Positions 49,346 through 61,330 of a stretch of 64,000 bases of DNA are shown in pieces (position 1 is the first letter of the stretch; each line of letters begins with the position of its first letter). The stretch covers positions 43,231,428 to 43,295,427 of the forward strand of contig NW_004624732.1 in assembly GCF_000247695.1 (NCBI RefSeq). Direction: 5' to 3'. The position numbers and the translations under genes are program-made. The notes beneath the pieces were generated by a model that did no database searches, had not been told where the DNA came from, and saw only the letters and a list, made by a program, of their open reading frames with translations. The DNA comes from Heterocephalus glaber (taxonomy: Eukaryota > Chordata > Mammalia > Rodentia > Bathyergidae).

Positions 49346-51613
49346 ATCATCATCATAATTCTTCATTTCTCATTCATCGACTGATCGCACCCTGTTAAAT
49401 GCAGAGATCCGTCTTCTTATGCTGCACGCACTTGTTTGTGACTTTCAGTTTCCATCTTGGTTCTCGATATTTGTAAGTGACACAACTGGAGTCTACCAAA
49501 ACTTGTTCACAAAGAGAGGTGCTTGGGAAAATGCCAAACAGCACAACTATGAAGAAGCCTGGCACTGAAATTCTCTGTGAAGCCTTATGTGTCTATGTTT
49601 GTACCAAGGAACTACTTTCACACAATATTCTGTTTCAGCCTTGAGGAAAAGCACCAAGGAGTCTCAATTTATTGAGCTGTCGGTGCATTAGTGCACAGTG
49701 CACTGACTTATCTGTTGAGTTTGGTGACAGCTTTCAGTGACATTTTACTGATGCAACTCTTCTGCTCTATGCAGGAATCCCCTAAAGAAAACTGGTCCGT
49801 GACCTTAGATGTCACCCTGTCATCAGCCAATGTCATTGCTTTGAATTTTCAGAATGATCTATGACCTCCTGACGGTTTTCTAGCGTGGGGGAAGTTTTGC
49901 AAAGGACAGACTTCAGCAAGGAGGATGCTGCCTAACTGTCTTGAGAACTTGTGACAGTAGTTCTTGGAAATCCCACCAGGCTGAATCCCCCTCATCCCTA
50001 CATCACCACTTGGGTTCAACTGCCATCTAGACTTCTTGTCCAAACTTCAAATTCAATTCAGATTCTGTTTGGGATTACTTAAACATCCTCTTTCACCTTT
50101 TCAACAGAAGTAAGAGAGATTGGCATTCTATTTGGAAAATATCAGCTATGAAGCTTCCAAGCCCTGAGCCAATGGGAGAGCTATGAAGCACTATACTATG
50201 AGACGGACTGACTGGGAGTTTTCCAGACTGGTGTTTCTTGGTGCTCAATCACAAGCATTTCCTCGTAACTGTTTGCCTGAACTGGAGGAAATTGCTTCTT
50301 CCCAGGGTTTTAGACCGATATTCCTTATATAGACACAAAATTTAAAGGAAAATAGGGACACTCTCGACTTTTTCAGTTTCATACCAGGAGGAACAAAATA
50401 AATAAATGTCACAAAACTATAGGACCAATAATCCCATGTATGTGTGAATGTGCACATACATGTGTGTTTGTTTTAAGCAGAGTAGGGATTTTTAAAATTA
50501 ATGTATAGTTTTGCCCTTTGTCTATCTTTATCTACTCAGATTTTATTTCATAACAGTAAAAATTAGATATTGGCTCAAAGAGATAGATTTTCTTATTTTG
50601 AACATCCTAAGAATAAGCTTCATTGAAAATAAACTGTTGGAAAAATAATCTTATGTTAGTAACTATACCTAAATTACTTTCATATAGATTGGTACCTTAA
50701 AGCAAAGCATTAACTTTAGTAGCTATCCCTGTGCTTTTCACATTAGTTGTAGCGTTAAAATTGAATAAAGGATAGGGAAAGTGAGAAAGAATGTGAACAA
50801 TTGGCAGTTTTATCATGAAATAGCAATTGGATGAAACAGAAAAAGATTTGGGAAAAGATTTCAAAACTTCTAGTTCTATTTTATTCTGTATCAAGTCTGT
50901 CCATTTTGCTATTGAGTTTATATTGCCCTCTTATTATTTTTTAAATGAGTGTTTCCTTAAGCCTACTTCACTCTCACCACCAACCACAGCAACAACAAAA
51001 CAAACTGTGTTGTTTGCTTTATCCCATACCACAGGGCAGTTTTTGGTAAGTCGAATCATTGATATTGCACCTTTTGGCTTCCATGTGACAAGATTATCTT
51101 TTAACAATGATTTATTTTTCCCATTAAAGTTGAGAAGATTACTTGATCATAAAAAGGCCAGAGTCTAACATTGTTTAGGCTTTGAAAATTTTCTTAGACT
51201 TCATTTTTTATCTCCACTGAGTCAAAGAGTTCAAAGATTATTGATGATGAAACTTGTATCACCTTTTAGCTGCTTAAGAAAATGTATAGGCATTAGTAAA
51301 TAATCCTGAGCACAGAGGTCAAAATAATAAGCTCTTCGTGTTCATACACATTTATACAGTTTCTACTTTGTACATTTATTGCTGTGTTTTCCAATAACAA
51401 GTTTATGAATTCTTTTAGTTGCTATAGTACACATCTCTGGCTACTTATTTTTAAACAAAATTGTATCATACATTTATTGTGAGTTATATTCTATAATTCA
51501 CTATAAAACAACAGCAAACAACTGATCTACAATCTGGTAAAAAAATAATAAAGGCAGAGACCATCATATGTGGAAAGAACAGTCATTAAGAACTGAAAGG
51601 CCTGCCTCCTTAT

Positions 51614-51649
51614 GTGAATCCTGAACTGTTTGTGAATCCTGAACTGTTT
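51614..51649. repeat. 18-bp perfect tandem duplication
   Basis: GTGAATCCTGAACTGTTT occurs twice without a gap (51614-51631, 51632-51649), followed by GTGAGTC. Confidence 0.96.
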
Positions 51650-51654
51650 GTGAG

Positions 51655-51760
51655 TCTAATACAATCTATGTTAAGCCCTTTCAATTTCATACTCTTCATT
51701 TCCAAAATGGGAATAATAATGAAAATGTGTGGAGTTTAAAAGCTGAATCAACCAAATGAT
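51655..51760 (+). mobile_element. Possible MIR fragment
   Basis: TTCATTTCCAAAATGGGAAT, AATAATGAAAATGTGTGGAG. It resembles the CTGTAAAATGGGGATAATAA part of MIR. Short. Confidence 0.4.
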
Positions 51761-52324
51761 AATTAGTATTTAATAAAGATAACAATAAATTAGATGAAAT
51801 AAGATCAGTGTTAGGTTACTTAGCAATAACATAATACTAAATAGTAATCAAATATTATTTTGCCTCCCATATGATTCCATTTTCGTCCATGATAATAAAT
51901 TCATTTCCAGAAAGAAAAAGTAAATATATGAAAACTTTGGAGTCTCCATGTTATCCAGAAAGTGATCTTATTACTACCCAAATACACAGGGTTTCTGGAT
52001 TCCTAATTTCCTTTGGTCAATAAATTTTGGTTAGACAAGGTAAGTGAACTCTACTGAAATTTTAGGTCTTAATTCACTTCTGGATTTTTCATATAGATTT
52101 GGCCACTGCGTACAGAAAATAAACCAATTAAATTTATGTAAGTGGTAATCCCTAAGAAAAACTCTCTAGGATATTGATAAAATTCCACCACCATCATCAT
52201 TATCCCAAATCATCATTGTCACCATTAAAATTAATAAGCAGTTATTAAAAGCTTAGTTGGAAAATATACTAAGCTTACTTCTGCTCTATGTTCTGTAGCA
52301 CTGGTTCCTAACCTGAATTGTACA

Positions 52325-52960
52325 TCAGAACTGTATTGCTTGTCTACTGCTGCCTGACAATATTACTGCCAACTTAGCTGCTTAAAGCAATACAAATTTA
52401 TTATCTCACAGTTTCTGTGAGTCAAATGTCTGAGCACAGCTTAGATGAACCCTTTGAAAGGTTGCAATCAAGAGGGTGAGCCAGGAGTAGATTCTCATCT
52501 GGAGCCTCGCCTGGGGACAGGTTCACATTGTTGTTGCCATCACTGAGTTCTTGTGGGTGGAAGACCTCAATCTATCACTGGCTTCGGGCCAGAGGCCTTA
52601 TGAACCTGTCCATTGGCCACCTCACAATATGGTAATTTGCTTCATCAATGCAGCAAGAAAGAGAGATATTAATAGCAAGGCAGTCCTACAGAATATAGTC
52701 ATGGAAGTCATATCACATCAATATTTCTATTTTTTTTGTTGTTTATTTGTTTTGGTACTGGGGATCAAACTCAGGTCCTTGCACTTGCAAGGCAGGCAGT
52801 GGAACCACTGAGCTAAATCCCTGGCCCCAACATTTCTATTTTCTATTGGCTAGAAGCAAATTAAAGCTCCCACACACATCTGTGAAGAGAAGATTACACA
52901 AGACATGAACACAAGGAGAGGGGTTTTGGGAGGACATCTAAGAGTCTGTCACAAGAGTCA
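52325..52960 (+). mobile_element. MLT1-like LTR fossil with an ID insertion
   Basis: TACTGCTGCCTGACAATATT, TAAAGCAATACAAATTTATT, ATCTCACAGTTTCTGTGAGT, TCTCATCTGGAGCCTCGCCT. Similar in layout to 10130-10525 and to MLT1 LTRs as I remember them. It is split at about 52725-52830 by an ID SINE, so the LTR is older. Confidence 0.6.
52718..52841 (-). mobile_element. ID-type SINE, minus strand, nested in the MLT1-like LTR
   Basis: GGTACTGGGGATCAAACTCA to CACTGAGCTAAATCCCTGGC. The flanks AATATTTCTATT and AACATTTCTATT give the target duplication. Confidence 0.92.
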
Positions 52961-53469
52961 AGTGCTGGAAGTTTTCAAAAATAAAGATTTTGGAGCTCAC
53001 TCATAGTAACTCCTATGTAAAAAGTCTTGAGTTGGAGCTATAAATAAGTGTGCATTTTAAAATAAAACTCCCTAGGTCTGAGAACATCTACAACTTCTAG
53101 CTAATTTTGGTATGGATTCTAGTGGAAATATGACTTAAAAGGTGTGAGATATATAAGGTTTAAATTTGGGCAAAGCAGATACAGAACATGAATCCCTTTT
53201 TTGTTGACTAGTTTTCTGATGATTGGAAGCTTTCTCTTGGATTGTTGATTAATTCAATAATAGTTACTAACCTTTTTTAACTGACTCTACTGAAAAACAC
53301 CATTGATGTAGCATGTATATTATTATCATGATTAAAATTACTGACATATGTCTCAGCTTTGTAATCATTTTCCAATGTTGTGGATTCTGGAATAAATGAA
53401 AAGGAAAGATGTGATTTTCTAGCAAAACTAAAGAGTAAATAATATTGAAAAATGTAACAAAATCATGTC

Positions 53470-53690
53470 AATGTTCATAATAGCTAATTTTTAATACAGA
53501 GTCTACTGTATAGCAGGTACTCAAAAGTTTGAGGTGTCTCTGAACCTCATAAAAATTAGCAAGGTCAATATACTTATTATCCACATTCTTCCCATGAGAA
53601 AATCAGACTTCTGAAAGTTTAAATAACTTTTCTAAGGCCACAAAGTTAATTCATATGATACCAGAACATTAACCTATTTAAAACTTACTG
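53470..53690 (+). mobile_element. MIR SINE, decayed
   Basis: AATAGCTAATTTTTAATACA, CTCTGAACCTCATAAAAATT, TATTATCCACATTCTTCCCA, TGAGAAAATCAGACTTCTGA, AATAACTTTTCTAAGGCCAC. It follows the MIR order at moderate identity. Confidence 0.7.
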
Positions 53691-53879
53691 CAAGAAATAC
53701 ATTACTTGGTTGCTGGATTCAATTTACCACAGGGGAGGGAGCAGAAACACATTTTCTTCTCTCTAACATCAAAGAATCAAAAACCACTTATTCTCATTAT
53801 TATACTATATTTTCCTGGTGTCCAGCCTGTGGGACCCTTTCGTAAGGGAAAATCCCATCTTCAAATAATCCTGCAAGTT

Positions 53880-53975
53880 CAATGAGAGTAGAAAACTTGA
53901 TTCATCTTTGTATCTACAACATAGCAAAATACCTGCTACTTTGTGTGTACTGAATAAAGATTTGACCTTACACAA
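53880..53975 (+). mobile_element. L2 3' end remnant
   Basis: TTGTATCTACAACATAGCAA, AATACCTGCTACTTTGTGTG, TACTGAATAAAGATTTGACC parallels the L2 tail. Confidence 0.5.
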
Positions 53976-54844
53976 TAAAATTAGAGAATGATGAACTTCT
54001 AGTACAAATCAACTACATCAAATGACCTCCTTGGTATGTTGTATTAGGGTCCAATTCTTGTGTGTCTCAACAAAGAAAACACAGTATATTTTATATTCTA
54101 TTTTCTCCTTAATACCTATAAGTTAGCACTTTATTTTATACTGGGTGAAACAATGAGGAGACAGAAATGACTAGTGAAAAACCTCATTCCTCATTCTCTG
54201 CCTCCATAAAAAAGCTTGAAGAGATATCACTTATGGTCCTTCAACAAAGCCTGTTATTAGCATGGTCAGAAGGTCAGGCATGGTATCAGAAGTGGGCACA
54301 GAAAGATTTGCCATTTTAGCCTCCTAAAATGGTAAGGATGACTAGTTAGAAAGAAAATTGTAATTGAATAAATAGCAATGCTACTATACTGCTCTTGTTA
54401 ACTTCCATACCCTGAATTTGGAAGGTATGACTTTTTTTTGTTTGTTATCACATAGGAAATCCCTGATGTTGGTAATTAGAACTTTAATGATTCTCAGATA
54501 TTTATATAGCACCTCTTTTGCAAGGTGGCCCATGTACTATAACATTTCCTAGCAGAATTGTGCTGTAGAAAAAAGAAAGAAACAGTTGCTGAGATAGGAA
54601 ATAATTTCTTCCGGTCCTCCTGCACACCAAAGTTTGCAGATGCAGAGACTGAAGCCAGATTCAAATGATGGTCTGAAAGACTGGAGCCATACAGACACCA
54701 AAACCTTTTTCTCTTTTTTATGCTCTCATTATCAATGGGCCCAATGGAGAAAAGGTGGCAGATAACCTTTTTAGTTTTTCTCCCCTCTGGAAATTCCAGA
54801 ACAGCAGGATTTATATGGAGCTAAGAGGTGAGTTCCATTAAATA

Positions 54845-55020
54845 GGATTTTGTTTCTACATCATTCATTTGACACACATTTAATGAGCTTTTATGAGGTG
54901 CCAGCTATTACATAGGACAGTGAAAATACAGTAATGAAGGGAGCAAGTGACATTTCCAATCACATGGAGTTGCTGTCCATGGATATTCCAGTCTGTTGAC
55001 TGAGAACAAGTGATTAATTC
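54845..55020 (-). mobile_element. L2 fragment, minus strand
   Basis: TTCATTTGACACACATTTAA, TGAGCTTTTATGAGGTGCCA, GTGAAAATACAGTAATGAAG, CACATGGAGTTGCTGTCC. It resembles the reverse complement of the L2 tail. Confidence 0.55.
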
Positions 55021-55025
55021 AACAT

Positions 55026-55183
55026 GGAATAATGTAATCCCAGTAGACTGCAAGGCTAAGACAGAAGGATCACAAGTTTAAGCCCGGCCTGGGCAACTTA
55101 GTGAAACGCTATCTCAAAATAAAAACTAAAACTAAAACGGACTGAGAATGTAGTTCGTTGTAAAGGCCCTGGGTTCAATCTCC

Positions 55184-55190
<7 letters not shown>
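55026..55190 (+). mobile_element. B1-ID composite SINE, plus strand
   Basis: TGTAATCCCAGTAGACTGCA, GGATCACAAGTTTAAGCCCG and a GGGCAACTTAGTGAAACGCT block form a 5'-truncated B1 part. An (AAAACT)n linker follows, then an ID part GGACTGAGAATGTAGTTCGT to CCTGGGTTCAATCTCCAGGA. Same build as 37331-37532. Confidence 0.85.

Positions 55191-55215
<25 letters not shown>
55186..55215. repeat. (GA)15 microsatellite
   Basis: A perfect GA run, grown directly at the end of the composite SINE in place of a poly-A tail. Confidence 0.95.
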
Positions 55216-55217
<2 letters not shown>

Positions 55218-58200
55218 CATGTTCTCTTTTTTTGTTAAATGACAACAGAAATTGGTGGTATCTGACTTTCTTGCTATGTCACCACCATTTCATCTTTTAT
55301 ACTTCTCCAGACTGTCATTGTGTGGTCTAATCACTGAGTGCCCTGCTGCATTCTTCCTGAGTAAATGTTCTGATCCTTCTTTTTCTTAATCTATTCCTTT
55401 CATGTTCTGGAAACCATAGAGGCTCACTAGTTTTTATTTTGTGCTCAGTATGTTGAAATCCAATATCCCTTTAGCCCCTTGGGGCAAAGAATGTGTGCAT
55501 ATTAGGAGTTAGGTCACCGGACTGAAGCGCTCTGTTCTTCAGAGCAAGAGGCACACCATCAATAGTTTTGCTGACTCATAAACTCACTTCCTTGACCTTA
55601 ATCTCATGGTTTCTGGCATAAATCTCAATACTGTGAGATTTACCATCTTCTATGTTTCCACAGCATTTTTTACCTGTGGCTCAGGACTTATCTTCATGTA
55701 TTTCCCATCTCTCCTTTTCCTAACTTTTAGGTGTGGGAGGGTGAGCAGTGCTTCGCAGTGAACCCGAGGACTCCCCATTATGGCTATCATGCGCCTTGCT
55801 CATTGTAGGTTTCTAACAAAGTTCTGCCTTCCAGGTCATTTTATCTCTGCTGGCAAAATATTCAGCATCCCATTTCTGTCCTCAGCAATCTACCAGGCTT
55901 GAAACCAGGTTTGATCTTCACCCAAAGGATAGAGAGGTTGAGTGAGACTTCAGAGCCTTCAGTGCCGTCTGCTGCTAGCTGACACCTCCAAGTAATTGAC
56001 TTAATGAGCCCACTTTCTCCATGTGCACCCAACCATTTTTCCCTTCTTTCTCTCTCTTTTCCCTTAACCTCTGCTCAACATTAGCATCCCCCCCTCCCAA
56101 GACTCTACTCAAACTTTCCAACTTAATAATCTTAGTCAGAGTATCGTAGCTTGGGCTTTTGACAACCACTGAGAAACATAAAGTAAGGAACATCATTTAC
56201 ACCTCCCAATTGTGAGGCTCCTACATGAGGTATTTTTCAACAGATAACTCAATTCTAATCACACCATTTCAACAACTATAAAGCCTATCTTGCCTGGAAT
56301 TTTCTGTTTCCATTTCCAGGAAAATATTGTATTTCTCTTATGTTTATTTATTCTTACTTCTAAATTAATATAGCCCTAAGTGTAATTTCTGATAACATAA
56401 CCCTCACTACTAACCTGAATAACCTCCAAATTAAAAATTTAACAAGCTACAAAATACAACCAAACTGCAAGAGACCATATGTAGAATCGTTTAAAGTACT
56501 TTGTAATTGGTCAAGTATGCTAGCTAGATAAATTCAAATATCCAAATTACAAAAAATAGATATATATTTCTATATATCTTTTTATCTCTGCTTTTATTTA
56601 TATCACCTTGTGTACTTATAAAAGAAACAGTATTCAGGTATTTTTATTTTCCTGGGATAAGAAAAGGGGAGACTAACTACAATGCAGCTTCATGACACAA
56701 AAGTCTGTAAATGGTATTAATGAACTTTTTAAATGCTAATTTTAATGTTTACTCCAACAGAAAGATGCCTTAAAGAAAAACTTCACATTTCTTATCTGCT
56801 AAAAGCAATGTGTTTGTGTCCCTTACAGAATAAAATGGTTGAAATAAGGTTTATAAATGGCTTAAAGTTTCAAGGGCTTCTCTTGTTCACAGTTATTCTT
56901 CTAGAGAATAGAAATTTATAAAAATCACATCCCTTAATGGTCCCTCTGCTAGAAAATGGAAGTGCTCCCAAATATGTTCCACTGTAAGAAAATCAAAACT
57001 AACATGTAAACTACAAATATGTTGGCTAACTGAGAATATTTATTAACTAAATAATTTAATAATAAAGAAAATGCCTACTTGATTAATTGTTACAGAGTAA
57101 AAATTACAATAAAACTGTCTTGATCAGTGCTTTGCAGAAGCGCCATTACTGTCTGTGCAGTTGTTTAACAAGGATTTAATTGGAAAGATAAGTGAATGCA
57201 CATTTAAAAGTATTGTTAATTTGCTTTATAATCACCCCATCCTTCACAATATTGACAGCACAAGGCACAAACCCCTTTCTGTTTTACAAGTATTATTTTC
57301 CATATGTGCACAATAAATTCTGAAGCAGTAATTGGAAATTTTATGGGTTCCAACATACCTAGTATAGTGGCTTTGGAGGTGCACTTTCTTTATAAGAGGT
57401 AACCCATTTCTAGTTGTTGGAAATGAGTGACAAATCTTTGCCTATTTCCCCCATTCACAATAGATAAGAATCATTTTTCCATTCTAGAAAAAGTTGCCTC
57501 TGAAATTTTATGTCTAATAAGAATCAAAATTGAGATGAGAATAAATGTTGTTGGTATTAGATAATATTTACAGTTAGTGACTATTACTATCTCTAAAATG
57601 TGCATAAGCAATGACAGTTCTAACCAAGGATGATTTCTAGACTGTGTAACCAATTCAACACCTACATCTGAAAGTAGGTCCACTTGAACCCATTGAAGGA
57701 GACAAGAAAAAGGGAGGAAGGAGCATATTCTATGATTGACCTATACTTCTGTCTCTACACACAGTCCCTTGATGCAGTCATCTGGACAAACATCTAAGCA
57801 GTATGGTTTATAAAACAGTGTGAGCCTAATGCCTCAGATTCCTAAAAAGTGGGAAGGAACCTTAGCTAAAGAGGTTTAAAATGCCTGAAGCCCAGAGAAT
57901 TTTTTTATTGCTGAGTCTAAAGCTGCATGGAAGCAGTTCGCTTGCTTAGTCCAATGGGGAAGGAATGGTAGAGCGCCAAATGTATTTACTGATCCTGAAG
58001 GAGCCACAACCCCAGATTTTATTTCAGAAGAGAAAAGAAATGTCAACTACGAGCCTTGTTTCGAAAATGGTGAGCCATACTGGAGCACTTGGGTTGGCCC
58101 GATTGCTTGTTAGCTCTTCACTGGCAATGGCTCCCGGTTATGGTGGGTGGGGAGTGTCTTCAAAATGCTTCATGGCAGGAACACTGAAATAAAGCCATAG

Positions 58201-58710
58201 AAAGATATGACGGTGCTGAATGTTCCCCTTGGCCATGACTACATCCCACTTCAGTCTAAAGAAACATCTATAGATGATTTTTTCTGTAGACAGCATGCAC
58301 TTTAATTATGAAAGCTTAGAAATTCTTTAGAGGAAAATTTTTATTAGAATACTTTTCTATATAAACTCCTTTGTCTTCCTGATAATGCATGTTATGTTTA
58401 TATATAATCATGGAAAATTATTTTTACATTTAGTTTGGTTATTTGTTTCCATTATATATTTGCATTATGGTTTATGCTCACAGAGTAAAATAGATATGAA
58501 TTGAGTTTCACATGTATAGAGATTTGCCGATAAATACTAATGCCCTGTCATTAATGCCAAGTCACCAATCATATTCCTTCATATTCTGTATTCATATATA
58601 TTTCGCTTCTGTAGCAAACATTTTTACATGCTGAGTTTCACTTTTCCTACATGTGTGCTTGTGTGTTGTGAAAACCATCTGCAGAAAGCTTTTTCATATA
58701 CTCTTTAAAG

Positions 58711-58743
58711 ACAAGTTTTGTTTTGTTTTTGTTTTTGTTTTTG
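58711..58743. repeat. (TTTTTG)n simple repeat
   Basis: TTTTGTTTTGTTTTTGTTTT TGTTTTTG. Low complexity. Confidence 0.85.
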
Positions 58744-59025
58744 AATTTCTCCATCAGATGAGTGAATTTTAATACCATTTGTCTTGGGTGAAAATGTCTT
58801 TGGAACCAAGACCTTTACATGCCCCATTTCAACTAGACAAAGCTGAGGCTGGTGCACTAATGAAATGTCCAGCTGTCCTCTAATTAACTGAAATGAAGAA
58901 AATGTAATGTTTAATGAGAGAACCAGGATTCTGTAAGGAATAATGGGAAGACTATATGTTTTCTGTGCTTTCCTGCATATGACAGAGCCATGGGGTGCAG
59001 GAGAGAGATGAGGCTTTTTTATGCT

Positions 59026-59039
59026 CCAGTAGGGGGAGC
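59026..59039 (+). promoter_or_regulatory. Candidate CTCF core motif
   Basis: CCAGTAGGGGGAGC fits the CTCF core (CCASYAGRKGGCR type) at most positions, with A in place of the usual C near the end. It lies in sequence with no recognised repeat. A motif match alone does not show binding. Confidence 0.35.
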
Positions 59040-60874
59040 TTTCTTTTCCCCATTGTAAGAACAGCGTGGTGCATGTGTTTAAATACGCCATCCTAAAATG
59101 CAGACTTTTCATTTTCATTTTGCAAGTGGGAAATTTCACTATGTGATGGGCACATTACTCTTCTTAGCGACACATTTTGTGCAAACTCATTTGGGAAAGA
59201 ATAGGAAATTTAGAATACTGCCTTCATATTTCTTCTGGAAATGTTAGCCTGAATCCATTATTTTCAAACCTGATGAGGATTACAGTTCATTTGTATTTCA
59301 CAGCAATGCTTATTGTATTCTGTTTTGTGAAGTAAATAAGAGATCACACTGTTTTAATAGTGCTTGTATCTTGCTTTCCATGTCAATAGTCTTCTTTTGA
59401 GGGCAAGGGAGGAGGAAAAGGAAGCAGAGTCAGGAGTACTTGATTTAGCCTTCTCTAGATGCAGCATGTTATTCTGACAAAGAAGTGCCCTGATTTATTT
59501 TATAAATAATCTAAACTGGAGGAGGTGGTATATAAACTCACTTAGGTCACTGAGTATATCCATATTCAAATGACATTATAAAAAGCACTGTTCAGTAACA
59601 CCCAAGTCCCTATCTCTTATTTAACTACATTTAAAATACTTGTGGACTAACCTGATTTGATGGCAGTGTAGGTGGATGCTTATGTGCCACTGAAGAGAAT
59701 TCTTTACAAAACAGTTTCCTACCAGCATTTAACTGTGCTTGACATGCCACAATTAGAAAATCAATTCATCAGGCTACGTCAAGAAAGGCAAATAATTTCA
59801 CTCTTTATACTAAATATGGTTGATTACTAGTTACTGATATGTTGGTTGTGTTATAAAAGATACTGAAGTCAGAAAAATTGCTTTAATCTATTAGTAATAC
59901 ATAATAAGGATATTATTTTATGAATATTTTAAAAGAGCCTCAATATTTATGTTACATACTTTTCTGTTTGTGGGGTAAGGTGTTAAGAAAAATTGACTAT
60001 TATAATCCAAATGCCATATGAGGCTTGTGCATAATGGAAATATGGATATGAATCTGTTTATTGGGCAGGATAGCATATAACCTAAACCTTCATGGGAGGA
60101 AAACAAAGCACAGGAAAGTTTGAGGGAGTCAGAAGAGGGAAGGATCTTATGATAAAGGATGAAGAATTTAGGAGAACTCCTGAGAAGCTTAAGGGCAAAA
60201 TAAAATGCCTTGACTGTAACAACAAGGTGGTCTTATATGTTGACTACAACAACAAAGTTACAATTTACTCACCAATTTTACCAGAGCTAACTTTTTTTTA
60301 CTCACCAACTAAATTTCTACTTTAGCATGAAGTATAACTAGACTATTTTGGTTGAATTAATTCTCATGGGCTAAAAGTACACAGAAATTTTTATGGAAGA
60401 AATTGCTCCGTCTACTTAATGACTTTAGCCACCATTTCTATGATCTCTCTGTCTGTAAAGCTGTCGTCAAACTAGGACCAGAACTAATTTCTTATTTGGA
60501 AGATAAGAAAACTGCCTGAAATACAGAAAAACTACAATGATATATCGAAGAACTCCTACTTTACCTTTGCTTACTTTGGGTTCAAGTTGACAAGATCTGT
60601 TTCCAGTAAGACAAAATTTTACATAGGACCTGGAAAACTTAGATGAAAACCAATATCTGCCCCTGATCTCAGGATCGGTACAAGTCATCTGTTGACTTTG
60701 AACATGCTTTCAGCCTGTTCTATTACCCTAAATGTAGTCTGCTTCAGTGGAGATTGTAATCAAATGTTGACTTTTTGATTTATTTCCATATTTGGTCTTT
60801 CAGTATATAAGAATTCTACAGCTAAAAAAACCTCAACATTACCATGTTAGGTAAACAAAGCAGTAAATAAACAT

Positions 60875-61330
60875 ACATGTGAGTCAGTTAGGACTTCTTG
60901 ATTTCAAGGGACAGAAAACAAATCCAAATTGGCTTAAACAAAGAAAGAGGATTTTTGTTTTGTTTTGTCTACATAGCTGGAAAATTCAGGAAATGACAAG
61001 CTTCAAGGATGACTAAATCCTGGGGTCTAAACAGCATCATCAGGACCTAGTCTTGTCCTGTTGCTGAGATCTGGTTTACCCAAGTTAGCTTCATTCTGAG
61101 GCTGCACCTGGTGGTAAAATGACCACCAGGGGTCAATTTGGGGTCAACATATGCCTTGCTTCTTGTCCATCAGGTATTTCTTTTCCTGAATGCCCCTAAA
61201 ATTAACCAAAACTGAGTCATTCGCTTGCCCTAAATCAACCACACTGGCTAAGAAAATAGAATGAGCTGATTGCCTTAGACTAAGGTGAAAGATTTTACAA
61301 TGGGAGGTGGAGGTTCTAGGGAACATGAAT
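60875..61330. repeat. Old interspersed repeat, family not assigned (copy 2)
   Basis: AGTTAGGACTTCTTGATTTC, AAGGGACAGAAAACAAATCC, TTGGCTTAAACAAAGAAAGA, and late CACACTGGCTAAGAAAATAG plus TGAGCTGATTGCC. It seems to be the same family as 7058-7500, an ancient LTR- or DNA-type repeat I cannot name. Confidence 0.45.
61107..61130. repeat. 9-bp inverted repeat CCTGGTGGT / ACCACCAGG
   Basis: CCTGGTGGT, spacer AAAATG, ACCACCAGG: a perfect palindrome with a 6-nt gap. Each arm contains the CCACCAGG sequence, one per strand. Confidence 0.93.

Noticed and set aside
58705..59139. 144-codon minus-strand frame
   Set aside because: It covers a (TTTTTG)n repeat at its C-terminal end, shows no recognisable motif, and lies in an intron.
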